This document shows positions 1 through 8,819 of a DNA stretch of 64,000 bases, piece by piece. Under the pieces are notes generated by a model. The model was not told the origin of the DNA. It saw only the letters and a program-made list of their open reading frames with translations, and made no database searches. Origin of the DNA: Billgrantia endophytica (lineage in GTDB: Bacteria > Pseudomonadota > Gammaproteobacteria > Pseudomonadales > Halomonadaceae); the NCBI RefSeq assembly GCF_002879615.1, contig NZ_PNRF01000028.1, positions 157,246 to 221,245 of the forward strand. The letters are read 5' to 3'. The translations under genes were made by a program, and so were the position numbers. The stretch's first letter is position 1. Every line of letters starts with the position of its first letter.

Positions 1-3000
1 GCGCCCGCCAACTGCAAGGCGACGAAGGCTTGATCGTCAGCCAGGGCGAGCTGGCGATACGTGGCGAGGAACTCGTACTGAGCCAGGCCCTGACTCAGGC
101 CGAGCGCATCGCAATACAGGCCGGCCAGCTTGACCACCGGGGCGGCGAGCTGCGCCAATTGCACGACGCTAGTCCGCTGACGCTCGCTATCGACAGCAAG
201 CTGGACAACCGCGAAGGCATGATCCTCAGTGCCGCCGATCTTTCCCTTGATGCCGGCGAGTTGAACAACGCGGATGGACTGCTGCACGCCGAGGGCGATT
301 TGGCCGTTGGGGCGGATAGCGTAACCAACCAGCGCGGCGAGCTTGCCGCCGCCGGTGCCCTGCACCTCGACGTCGTGGATGGACTCGACAACACCCAAGG
401 CCGCATTCTCGCCGAGCAAGATGTCGAGATCATGGCAGACAACCTGGACAACACCGCCGGGCTGATCGGCGCGGTGCACGGCGAACTCACGATTGCCGCC
501 GACACCCTCGACAACACCCAGGGCCGCCTGGAGGCGGAGCGTGATTTGACGCTCGACGTTGCCGGTACCCTGCGCAACGCCGGCGGCGAGATCGTCCAGT
601 TGGGCGAGGGCGATATGCAACTGAGCGCCCGCCAACTGCAAGGCGACGAAGGCTTGATCGTCAGCCAGGGCGAGCTGGCAATACAGGGGGAGGTCATTCA
701 CCTTGCGGGCGCCTTGACCCAAGCTGGTCATATCGATATCCAGGCCGGTCATCTCGATCACCGGGGTGGAGAGATGCGCCACCTGGGCGAAGCCAGTCCG
801 CTGGCGCTTGATATCAATGGCGAGCTGGACAACCGCGAAGGCGTGATCCTCAGTGCCGCCGATCTCTCCCTCAATGCCGGTGAGCTGAACAACGCGGACG
901 GTCTGCTGCACGCCGAGGGCGGCCTGACCGTTGAGGCAGGCAGCATCGGCAACCGCCAGGGCGAGCTGTTCGCCGCTGGCGATGTGGGGTTGCGGGTACG
1001 CGAGCGGCTCGACAACACACTTGGCCACTTGATCGCGAGAGAGGCTCTGCATATCGAAGCGGGCGGCGTCGACAACCGGGCCGGGCTGATGGGTGCCCTG
1101 CGTGGCGGGCTCATCCTTGACGCCGATGAAATCGACAACACCCAGGGCCGTCTGGAGGCGGAACGCGACCTGACACTCGACGTTGCCGGCACGCTCATCA
1201 ATCGTGTGGGCGAGCTGCTGCAATTCGATGACGGGGAGATCCGCCTCATCGCCCAACACCTGGCCGGTAGCGACGGGGTTATTCTCGGCCAGGGTGAACT
1301 GACCCTCACCGTCGAAGAGGCCCAGCTCGATGGCGCCACTACCCAGGCCGAGCGCATCACCCTGGTGGCTGACCGTCTCGACCATCGCGGCGGCGAAATG
1401 CTGCACTTCGGTCACTCGCCCCTGGCCCTGCGGGTGCGTGACGAGTTCGACAACAGTGCCGGCCTGATCGTCAGCCAGAGCGCACTCGAATTGGATGCCG
1501 GCATGCTGCACAACGCCGGGGGTATTCTGCATGGCGAAGGTGATGTCACCCTCCATGCCGATGAACTCGACAACCGCCAGGGCGAACTCTTCGCCGGGCG
1601 CGACCTGAGGCTGAACCTCACCGGCACGCTGGATAACCGCCAAGGCCAGATGATCGCGGTGAACGACCTCGCCATCGAGGCCGACCAGGTGCGCAGCCAC
1701 GCCGGCCTGATCGCCGCCCTGGATGGGGCCTTGCAAGCCGGTGCCCATACGCTTGACAACACCCAGGGGCGGTTGGAAGCGCAAGGCGACCTGACGCTCG
1801 CTGTCACCGGCGCTTTGATCAACGACACCGGCGACATCCTGCAACTGGGCCAGGGCGATCTTCACATCGACGCCCGGGAACTGGCGGGCCAGGCAGGCAT
1901 CATCGCCAGCCAGGGCGGTCTCCGGCTGTGGGGCGAAACGCTGGACCTGAGCCACGCCCTGACCCAGGCCGAGCATATCGACCTGAGCGCGGATGCGCTT
2001 GACCACCGGGGCGGCGACGTGCGCCACCTGAGCGCGGCCACGCCGCTGCGCCTCGTGGTCGAAGGCGATCTCAACAACCAGGGCGGCCTGATCTCCAGCG
2101 AAGCGGGGCTCGATCTGCGTGCCGGGGCATTGAACAACGCCTCCGGGCTGATCCACGCCCGTCAGACCCTCGCCCTTGATGCCGACAGCCTCGACAACCA
2201 GAGTGGCGAACTGTTCAGTGGGGATGCGCTGCGCCTCGATGTGGTCAACAACATCGACAATACCCAAGGCCAACTGCTGGCCCAGCACGACGCCGAGGTC
2301 CGGGCAGGCGCGCTGAACAACGCCGATGGCACCCTCGCTGCGGTGGCAGGCGACTTGAACCTCACCAGTCAGGCGGCCATCGACAACCAGGGTGGCACCC
2401 TCGATGCCGGCGGGCAACTCGACCTCGACACTCAAGGCCTCGACAACCGCGACGGCCAGATCATCGCCGAGCGCATCACGTTGAATACCCATGGCCAGGC
2501 CCTGGACAACAGCACCGGCCTGATCGCCGCCTTCGGCGGACTGGAGCTGGCCAGCGGTGCGCTGAACAACCACCGGGGCACCCTGCAAGCCGGCGGCGAT
2601 CTCCATCTCGACACCCAGGGCCAGGTGCTGATCAACACCGACAGCGGCAGCCAGGGCGGCATTCTTGCCGGAGGCGAACTGCGTATCGACAGCGGCACAC
2701 TGAACAACGCCGCCGGTGTGATCGGTGGCGCCTCCCTGCGGCTCCTGGCCAGGGCCATCGACAACACCCTTGGTACCCTGCTCAGTGAGGGCGATCTGAG
2801 CCTCGACGCCGACAGCCTCGACAACCGCGAGGGTCAGCTTCAAGCCCTGAACGATGCCCAGCTCAGGGTGGTGCAGTTCCTGGACAACACCCGGGGCCTG
2901 CTGCGCGCCGGCGACGAACTCGACATCGCTGCCGAGCGGCTGCGCAACACCGACACCTCGGGCAACGGCCAGGGGGTGGAGGGCCCGCAGGTGCGCATCG

Positions 3001-6000
3001 CCGCCGCCCAGGTGGAGAACGACCAGGGCGCCATCCGCGCCAACGAGTACCTGGCCATCGATACCCAAGCTCTGACCAACCAGGCCGGGCTGCTCTCTTC
3101 GCTGCACACGCTCGTGCTGGAGAGCGAGCGCCTCGATAACCGCAAAGGCACCCTGATCGCCAACCAGGCGCTGAACGTGACGAGCGGCGACCTGCAGGGT
3201 AACGGACGCATGCTCTCGCTGGGCGACATGGCGCTGCGGCTAAGCGGCGACATCACCCTGGACGCGGCGGACCAATGGCAGGCCCAGGGAGATTTCTCCC
3301 TCACCACCGATGGCGTTATCGCCAACCATGGCCTGCTCGCCGCGGGCGGCCAGCTCGATCTTGAGGCCCAGGCGCTCACCAACGCTCGGGAGGCCGAGCT
3401 GACCGCCACCCGGTTGCGGGTCGACACCGACCGACTGACCAACCACGGGCTGATAGACGGCATCGACGTGCGCCTTGATGCCGACATCCTCGACAACCTC
3501 GGCGGCGGGCGCATCTACGGTGACCAGTTGAGCCTGCAAGCAGGCATCCTCACCAACGCCGCCAAGGACGGTCAGGCCCCGGTCATCGCCGCTCGGGATC
3601 GCCTGGATATCGGCGCTCAGCGCCTCGCCAATCGCGACGACGCGCTGATCTTCAGTATCGGCGACATGGCCATCGCCGGCCGGCTCGACGCTAATGGCCA
3701 TGCCACCGGCCAGGCACAGCGTATCGACAACAACAGCGCCACCATCGAGGCGCTGGGGAATCTGCATCTGGCGACGGGAGAGCTCTATAACACCAATGAA
3801 TATTTTGAAACCACGGAAGTGGAAGCCGCTATAGAGGAAAAGACGTATTTCAAGCCTCTAAGGAGGGATGGAACATATCACATGTACTCTGGAGTGCCAT
3901 ATGTTCATGTTATATGGGGCGATAAAAAAATTCCTGAAAGTGAGTTTGCATGGCGACTTTACGATTATCCTTCTTATGGTCATCCGATTGAGGCCTTGGT
4001 GCATTGGCCGACACAGCAGGCAATAGAACTCTGGGAAGTTTACGATATTGAGCGTACCGAGTTAAGAAATGAAGTCGTCAAATCGCTGCCAGGAAAAATT
4101 TTAGCGGGCAGCAGCATGGAGTTGATAGGTAATGAGCTCATCAATGACAAAAGTCAAATTCTGGCTGGTGGGCATCTCGCAGGGGATTTGGATAATCTGG
4201 AGAACCGCAGAGCGGAAGGGGGGATTCATGTCATAGAACGAGGGGTGAAATGGATCAACTATAACTGGGAGTATACAATACCTAATGTGACAGCGGAGTT
4301 CCTCGCAAGCATTGAGCCGTACGAGGCATATTATACATTGGATGATACCGAAACCCTTCCCATCGGCGAAGTCCGCGGCAATAGCGGCCACACCGGCACC
4401 TCGCTCGACCTGAGCGCGCCCAGCAATATTACGGTGGCAGGCAGCGCCCAGGGCGCGGGCAATGCCCAGGCCGAGTTCCGCTTCAACCAGACCAGCGGCA
4501 TCATCGAAGTGCCGGTGATGGCCTCTTCCGGCGAAGCCTTCAGCGGCAACGCCCATCGCAGCGAACGGCAAGTCGACGGCACCACGGCACAGCGCCAGGC
4601 CTCGTCCAGCGAGCGCAATCTGCAAGGCGAGGCGGTCGATGGCGGCGCCAGCCTTGGCGAGCAGACGCTTGGCGGTATCACGGCGGAGCGCCAGGCATTC
4701 TCCAGCGGTCGCCACCCGCAAGGCGAGGCGGTACATGCAGGCGCCGCCGAGGTCATCCGCACCGTGATGCCCAGCGTCAATCCGCCCAACAACAGCCTGT
4801 TCCAGATACGCCCCGAAGCCACGGCCCCCGTACTGATCGAGACCGACCCACGCTTCACCGATCGCCAGCAGTGGGTCGGTTCCGACTACATGCTTCAGGC
4901 ACTGCAACAAGATCCCACCCAGGTCCACAAGCGCCTCGGCGACGGCTTCTACGAGCAGCGCCTGGTGCGGGAGCAAATCGCCCAGCTCACCGGCCAGCGA
5001 TTCCTCGAAGGTCACAACGACGATCAGGCGCAATTCACCGCCCTGATGAACGCCGGCATCACCTTCGCTGAGGAGCACGACCTGCGCCCCGGAGTGGCCT
5101 TGACCGCCGAACAGATGGCGCAACTCACCAGCGATATCGTCTGGCTGGTGGAGCAGGAAGTCGAACTCGACGATGGTTCCACCGTCACCGTCCTGGTGCC
5201 CCAGGTCTACGTGCGGGTGCGCGAAGGCGACCTCACCGGCGACGGCACCCTGATCGCCGGCAACTCGCTACAACTGGATATCGCCGGCGACCTGCTCAAC
5301 TCCGGCACCCTGGCCGGGCGTGAGGTGATGGACATCTCGGCGAAGAATATTGCCAACCTCGGTGGGCGCATCAGCGGTAATCGGGTCAACCTCGAAGCCA
5401 ACCGCGACATCACCAACATCGAGGGCCGCATCGACGGTGCCCAGGTTCACCTCGATGCCGGGCGGGACATCGCTAACCTGGGAGGTGACATGTCCGCCCG
5501 CGAGCGGCTCGACCTGCAGGCCGGGCGGGACATCGCCAACCTGGGCGGTGACATGTCCGCTCGCGAGCGGCTCGAACTGCAAGCCGGGCGGGATATCACC
5601 ATCGCCAGCACCGAACGCCTGGCGGGGCTCTACGTCTCGGACGGCGCCGGCCAACTGCTCGCCAGCGCCGGGCGCGATATCGCCATTCTCGGCGCCGAGG
5701 TGAATTCCGCCGGCGACCTGCAACTCACCGCCGGTCGCGATCTTGAGATTGCCAGCACGTTGAACCATGAGCAGCGCTGGGGCGGTATCAGCGAACGCAG
5801 CGAGATCGAGCACGGCGCCACCTTGCATGCCGGCGGTGACCTGATACTCGGCGCCGGTCGCGATCTGAGCCTGACGGCGGCAGAAGTGAGTGCCCAGGGC
5901 AGCGGCCTGCTCAGCGCCGGGCGCGACCTGTCGCTGAATGCCCTGGAAGTGGGTTCGAGCGTAAATTTGGGCCGCTCTCTCACCTCGGTCAACAGCAGTG

Positions 6001-7856
6001 AGACCGGCACCCGGCTCGACGTCGGCGGCAGCGCCGCCCTGGTGGCCGGGCAGGACATCACCGCCCGCGCCGCCGAGATCACCAGCGGTGACGACCTCGC
6101 CCTGGCCGCTGGGGGCGATATCACCCTCGAATCGGGCCTCTCCCAGCAATACCAGGAGAGCCGCCGTGGGCGCACCCACACCATCGAGCGCCACAGTCAG
6201 GTACAGCGCACCGCGCTCGATGCCGGTGGCAACCTTGCCCTGGAAGCGGGCAACGACCTCACCCTCTCTGCCGCCCAGCTACGCGCCGGCAGCGACGCCT
6301 CGCTGTTTGCCGGCAACCGGATCGAACTGCTCACCGCCCAGGAGGAAGACTACGCCTTCTATGAGTCGAGCCGCTCTGGTGGCCTGTTCCGCAGCCGCCG
6401 CCACCAACGCGATGAAACGCATGACGTGCGGGAGATCGGCAGCGAGATGATGGCGGAAGGCGATATCGCCCTCGTCAGCGGCGGCGACCAGACCTATCGC
6501 GGCGCGCGCCTGGAAAGCGGCCAGGATCTCAGCCTGATCGGCGGCGGGGAGATCACCTTCGACACCGCCAGCGATATCCGCACCGAGTCCCACGAACGCA
6601 GCCGCAGCAATGCCCTCAGCCAATCGGCGCGGGGCCATGGCAGTACCCGCGAGACACTGCGCCAGAACGAACTGATGGCACAGGGCGATATTCGGATTCA
6701 TGCGGAGCAAGGCATTCATGCCCTCTACGAAGCCCGGGACGGTGAAAGCCTGGATGCCGCCATCGAGCGAGTCGTGGCGAACGACCCCGACCTCGCTTGG
6801 CTGCAAACCCTGCAAGGTCGCGATGACGTCACCTGGGAAAGCATCGAAGCCTTCCGCGACGAATGGCGTTACAGCCAAAGCGGGCTGAGCCCTATCGCCA
6901 CCACCATCTTGACTGCCGTGGTCAGCTACTACACCGCCGGGGCCGTCAGCGGCATGGTCGGTAACCTCTCCGGGGCCGCCGCCGGGTCGCAAGCGACCTT
7001 TGCCGCAGGCGCCACCACGGCAAGTGGAACGACGATTGCCGCAGGCTCGGGCAACGCCATCCTCTCCGGCATGGCGGGAGGTGCTGCTGGTGGTGGTATT
7101 GGCGCGTTCAGCCAGGGGGGGGATTGGCGAGAAGCCGCTTGGCGAGGTGGCATGACTGGGGGCTTTACCGGCTATCTGAGCGGGGGAACCTTCTACGATA
7201 ACCCTATCACGCTGACACAAGATGCAGGTAAATTCCTGGCGGAAGCCAACTTCATGGACTTCGCCAAAACAGCCATGTATGTCGGTATGCAGCCTGTGAT
7301 CTCGGATGCCCAGAAAAAGATGGCGGAAGAACTGGGGATGAATCCTGATGAATTGAATTGGTTGTTGATGGCGAGTTCTATTGCAGGGGACTCTATTCTT
7401 GATGAAAATAAAGTTAGATATAAACGGGAGGATGATCAGTTTTCACAAAGCGACTCTATAGGAGGGAGAGGGTGGCTGCACCGTGGGTTTAGGCATACTG
7501 TTTTTGATGCGGTTGATACAGCTTTGACATATCAAGGCCTACCGACTAATACCGTCAGAAACTATCTTTACGATACAGCACGTCCCGCAGAGTATAACAG
7601 TTTTACTGGCCATAGTCTGGGAACAGGCGATGCTGCTTACCTTGCACGTTATGGCCATGTGGAGCAGGCATACTTGCACTCCTTGCCGCTTGGCATCGTA
7701 GCGCCTCCAAATGCGGAAGTAACTCTAGGAAGCTGGGATGTGATCAATGGGGGACGACTGGGCTTATTATTGAATTGGGATGCTAATGTAGTGCCTGCGT
7801 GGCCTTGGCAACATCCATTTGGACATTATTATGAATTTATTGAAACTAGTGATTAG
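1..7856 (+). CDS. CdiA/FHA-like haemagglutinin-repeat exoprotein, 5' end outside window
   Basis: This is the 3' part (over 2600 codons) of a two-partner-secretion exoprotein. The frame is open to the left edge, and the TTG at 30 lies inside a repeat, so it is not the true start. Numbering residues from that TTG: 1-1250 are FHA-1-type beta-helix repeats (recurring LDN-x-x-G motifs) in long tandem modules. About 1250-1445 is an AT-rich non-repeat segment. About 1730-2200 are FHA-2-type repeats (AGRDI/AGRDL motifs). About 2290-2390 is a Gly/Ala-rich hydrophobic stretch, and the last 170 residues are AT-rich. The extreme C-terminus has a GHSLG nucleophile-elbow motif (Ser2529), then Asp2570 and His2595/His2599, as in Ser-Asp-His hydrolases. 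No VENN motif was found. The TpsB/CdiB exporter is not in the window. A CdiA-type contact-dependent effector is inferred; a pure adhesin is the alternative. Confidence 0.9.
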   Translation, partial: ARQLQGDEGLIVSQGELAIRGEELVLSQALTQAERIAIQAGQLDHRGGELRQLHDASPLTLAIDSKLDNREGMILSAADLSLDAGELNNADGLLHAEGDLAVGADSVTNQRGELAAAGALHLDVVDGLDNTQGRILAEQDVEIMADNLDNTAGLIGAVHGELTIAADTLDNTQGRLEAERDLTLDVAGTLRNAGGEIVQLGEGDMQLSARQLQGDEGLIVSQGELAIQGEVIHLAGALTQAGHIDIQAGHLDHRGGEMRHLGEASPLALDINGELDNREGVILSAADLSLNAGELNNADGLLHAEGGLTVEAGSIGNRQGELFAAGDVGLRVRERLDNTLGHLIAREALHIEAGGVDNRAGLMGALRGGLILDADEIDNTQGRLEAERDLTLDVAGTLINRVGELLQFDDGEIRLIAQHLAGSDGVILGQGELTLTVEEAQLDGATTQAERITLVADRLDHRGGEMLHFGHSPLALRVRDEFDNSAGLIVSQSALELDAGMLHNAGGILHGEGDVTLHADELDNRQGELFAGRDLRLNLTGTLDNRQGQMIAVNDLAIEADQVRSHAGLIAALDGALQAGAHTLDNTQGRLEAQGDLTLAVTGALINDTGDILQLGQGDLHIDARELAGQAGIIASQGGLRLWGETLDLSHALTQAEHIDLSADALDHRGGDVRHLSAATPLRLVVEGDLNNQGGLISSEAGLDLRAGALNNASGLIHARQTLALDADSLDNQSGELFSGDALRLDVVNNIDNTQGQLLAQHDAEVRAGALNNADGTLAAVAGDLNLTSQAAIDNQGGTLDAGGQLDLDTQGLDNRDGQIIAERITLNTHGQALDNSTGLIAAFGGLELASGALNNHRGTLQAGGDLHLDTQGQVLINTDSGSQGGILAGGELRIDSGTLNNAAGVIGGASLRLLARAIDNTLGTLLSEGDLSLDADSLDNREGQLQALNDAQLRVVQFLDNTRGLLRAGDELDIAAERLRNTDTSGNGQGVEGPQVRIAAAQVENDQGAIRANEYLAIDTQALTNQAGLLSSLHTLVLESERLDNRKGTLIANQALNVTSGDLQGNGRMLSLGDMALRLSGDITLDAADQWQAQGDFSLTTDGVIANHGLLAAGGQLDLEAQALTNAREAELTATRLRVDTDRLTNHGLIDGIDVRLDADILDNLGGGRIYGDQLSLQAGILTNAAKDGQAPVIAARDRLDIGAQRLANRDDALIFSIGDMAIAGRLDANGHATGQAQRIDNNSATIEALGNLHLATGELYNTNEYFETTEVEAAIEEKTYFKPLRRDGTYHMYSGVPYVHVIWGDKKIPESEFAWRLYDYPSYGHPIEALVHWPTQQAIELWEVYDIERTELRNEVVKSLPGKILAGSSMELIGNELINDKSQILAGGHLAGDLDNLENRRAEGGIHVIERGVKWINYNWEYTIPNVTAEFLASIEPYEAYYTLDDTETLPIGEVRGNSGHTGTSLDLSAPSNITVAGSAQGAGNAQAEFRFNQTSGIIEVPVMASSGEAFSGNAHRSERQVDGTTAQRQASSSERNLQGEAVDGGASLGEQTLGGITAERQAFSSGRHPQGEAVHAGAAEVIRTVMPSVNPPNNSLFQIRPEATAPVLIETDPRFTDRQQWVGSDYMLQALQQDPTQVHKRLGDGFYEQRLVREQIAQLTGQRFLEGHNDDQAQFTALMNAGITFAEEHDLRPGVALTAEQMAQLTSDIVWLVEQEVELDDGSTVTVLVPQVYVRVREGDLTGDGTLIAGNSLQLDIAGDLLNSGTLAGREVMDISAKNIANLGGRISGNRVNLEANRDITNIEGRIDGAQVHLDAGRDIANLGGDMSARERLDLQAGRDIANLGGDMSARERLELQAGRDITIASTERLAGLYVSDGAGQLLASAGRDIAILGAEVNSAGDLQLTAGRDLEIASTLNHEQRWGGISERSEIEHGATLHAGGDLILGAGRDLSLTAAEVSAQGSGLLSAGRDLSLNALEVGSSVNLGRSLTSVNSSETGTRLDVGGSAALVAGQDITARAAEITSGDDLALAAGGDITLESGLSQQYQESRRGRTHTIERHSQVQRTALDAGGNLALEAGNDLTLSAAQLRAGSDASLFAGNRIELLTAQEEDYAFYESSRSGGLFRSRRHQRDETHDVREIGSEMMAEGDIALVSGGDQTYRGARLESGQDLSLIGGGEITFDTASDIRTESHERSRSNALSQSARGHGSTRETLRQNELMAQGDIRIHAEQGIHALYEARDGESLDAAIERVVANDPDLAWLQTLQGRDDVTWESIEAFRDEWRYSQSGLSPIATTILTAVVSYYTAGAVSGMVGNLSGAAAGSQATFAAGATTASGTTIAAGSGNAILSGMAGGAAGGGIGAFSQGGDWREAAWRGGMTGGFTGYLSGGTFYDNPITLTQDAGKFLAEANFMDFAKTAMYVGMQPVISDAQKKMAEELGMNPDELNWLLMASSIAGDSILDENKVRYKREDDQFSQSDSIGGRGWLHRGFRHTVFDAVDTALTYQGLPTNTVRNYLYDTARPAEYNSFTGHSLGTGDAAYLARYGHVEQAYLHSLPLGIVAPPNAEVTLGSWDVINGGRLGLLLNWDANVVPAWPWQHPFGHYYEFIETSD
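3..1871 (+). repeat. Tandem ~208-residue modules in the exoprotein stalk
   Basis: Three consecutive coding modules begin at 3, 627 and 1251, with the next module starting at 1872 and then diverging. The spacing is 624, 624 and 621 bases (208, 208 and 207 codons). Each starts with a segment like ARQLQGDEGL or ARELAGQAGI and contains LDHRGGE, GLLHAEG and LDNTQGRLEA landmarks. The first 50 or so bases of modules one and two are nearly identical, which suggests recent duplication or gene conversion. They are coding repeats, not a CRISPR or intergenic array. Confidence 0.85.
3780..4365 (+). other. AT-rich non-repeat segment inside the exoprotein, candidate receptor-binding region
   Basis: The haemagglutinin repeats stop near 3780 and a clearly AT-richer stretch follows. 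It encodes an aromatic- and charge-rich sequence (many Tyr, Trp, Glu) without LDN-type repeats. GC-rich coding resumes at about 4365. The reading frame is uninterrupted throughout. In studied CdiA proteins, the variable receptor-binding region lies between the FHA-1 and FHA-2 repeat blocks, which is the position seen here. That role is inferred from position and base composition only. Confidence 0.45.
7435..7853 (+). other. Lipase-like C-terminal toxin domain (putative)
   Basis: This is the last ~140 residues of the exoprotein. It contains TGHSLGTG (Ser codon 7614-7616), a later GSWD Asp and a terminal WQHPFGHYYEF segment supplying His. The order nucleophile, acid, histidine and the GxSxG elbow are those of alpha/beta-hydrolase lipases. 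The segment is AT-rich compared with the stalk, as swapped toxin tips usually are. It is followed, with a 26-base overlap, by a lipoprotein gene. Enzyme activity and substrate (phospholipid?) are inferred. Confidence 0.5.
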
Positions 7857-8463
7857 TCTGTCTATAGCTATGGGGCTGGCGGCGTGCGTACCATTCTCTG
7901 TCTATCAAGCCGCTCAGTTTGGACAAGGAACATTTTCTGCTCGACCGGATAGATTTTTAGTCGATCCGGAAAACTACCCAAAGTTTAAACTAGTGGGTGA
8001 GAGTAGAGAAGGCCCCGTAATGGGGGCTTATAATTCTCTTGGACGTTCTTCTCCTGCGCTTGAGGAAGATGATGCTTGGTTTGTTAGATATCGTATCGGG
8101 AATAGGTTTCTAATGGACTCGGTTGATTTTTCAGAAAGGCACAAGCAAATGAGGTGCGATACCTATATTGGAAGAACATCGCAGCGAACGATTGATCGGT
8201 GCCGACAAAGAGATGAAAGTGATTTTTTGTTGATGATGTATGTAAAAAGTTCTGGAGAGGCCTATGGCTGGCAGCATATTCAAAACTACGAAAGATCGGT
8301 AGATAAGACCTCATTTTTTCATATTGATGATACTGGCGACTGGTCTGGCCAGCCTTGGTTCGAGTGTATCGCCCGCTGCGAGAAGCTGGAACGAATGCGG
8401 CGTGAGGAACAGGAATACCCTGACCCGTTTGGTGGGCCGGGACAAGGGCGGATTCGCTTTTGA
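7831..8463 (+). CDS. Small lipoprotein, candidate immunity protein to the exoprotein tail
   Basis: A 210-residue protein with a lipoprotein signal: a short basic start, a hydrophobic core, then LAAC with the lipidation Cys at residue 20. The ATG at 7831 was chosen over an upstream in-frame TTG at 7819 because it gives a standard signal peptide. It overlaps the last 26 bases of the exoprotein gene, so the two are translationally coupled. The mature part has four more Cys residues (CDTYIG, DRC and ECIARC segments) and no family I recognise. Immunity genes of CDI systems sit in this position. A lipoprotein fits a toxin that attacks membranes from the periplasm, as for the Tli immunity lipoproteins of T6SS lipases. 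The function is inferred. Codon use is AT-rich, unlike the housekeeping genes. Confidence 0.75.
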   Translation: MNLLKLVISLSIAMGLAACVPFSVYQAAQFGQGTFSARPDRFLVDPENYPKFKLVGESREGPVMGAYNSLGRSSPALEEDDAWFVRYRIGNRFLMDSVDFSERHKQMRCDTYIGRTSQRTIDRCRQRDESDFLLMMYVKSSGEAYGWQHIQNYERSVDKTSFFHIDDTGDWSGQPWFECIARCEKLERMRREEQEYPDPFGGPGQGRIRF

Positions 8464-8790
8464 AGACTTACTGCTCTTCGCATTGCAACGAGTCGCAGCG
8501 GTGGCCTGTTCCGCAGCCGCCGCCACCAACGCGATGAAACGCATGAAGTGCGGGAGATCGGCAGCGAGATGATGGCGGAAGGCGATATCGCCACCGTCAG
8601 CGGCGTAAGTGGAATCCTACAACCGGCAGTTGCATACCCGGAAACGGGAACCGGCCCGTGACCTCATGGCTGGATACGAGCGGAGAGTGCTCAGGCACTT
8701 AGAGACTCCGGTAAGGCTGTTTCTGCTGCAATGATTCACCCAGCTGGGTTATTGGGAAGCGGTCAAGCAGTAGTGAAGTCCGAATGGTGA
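8464..8790 (+). pseudogene. Orphan exoprotein fragment with short unrelated tail
   Basis: In the frame directly after the lipoprotein stop, 8488-8606 closely repeats the exoprotein segment at about 6363-6485 (SRSGGLFRSRRHQRDETH followed by EIGSEMMAEGDIA), with mostly synonymous differences. The frame then diverges, meets a TGA at 8659-8661, and continues open for about 42 codons to a TGA at 8788-8790, ending in SGQAVVKSEW. There is no start codon or signal for an independent gene. This looks like the remnant of a displaced cdiA 3' cassette (fragment plus toxin end) of the kind that accumulates downstream of CDI loci. Confidence 0.65.
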
Positions 8791-8819
8791 AAGAAAGTGG
8801 ATTGATGAAGGGAAGGGTG

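Noticed and set aside
3..1871. Long tandem repeats considered as a CRISPR or satellite array
   Set aside because: Units are 208 codons, in frame and protein coding; no short direct repeats with unique spacers.
95..3767. Series of minus-strand frames opposite the exoprotein repeats
   Set aside because: Ser/Pro/Arg-rich sequences that repeat with the same period as the sense modules, so they are shadows of the repeats.
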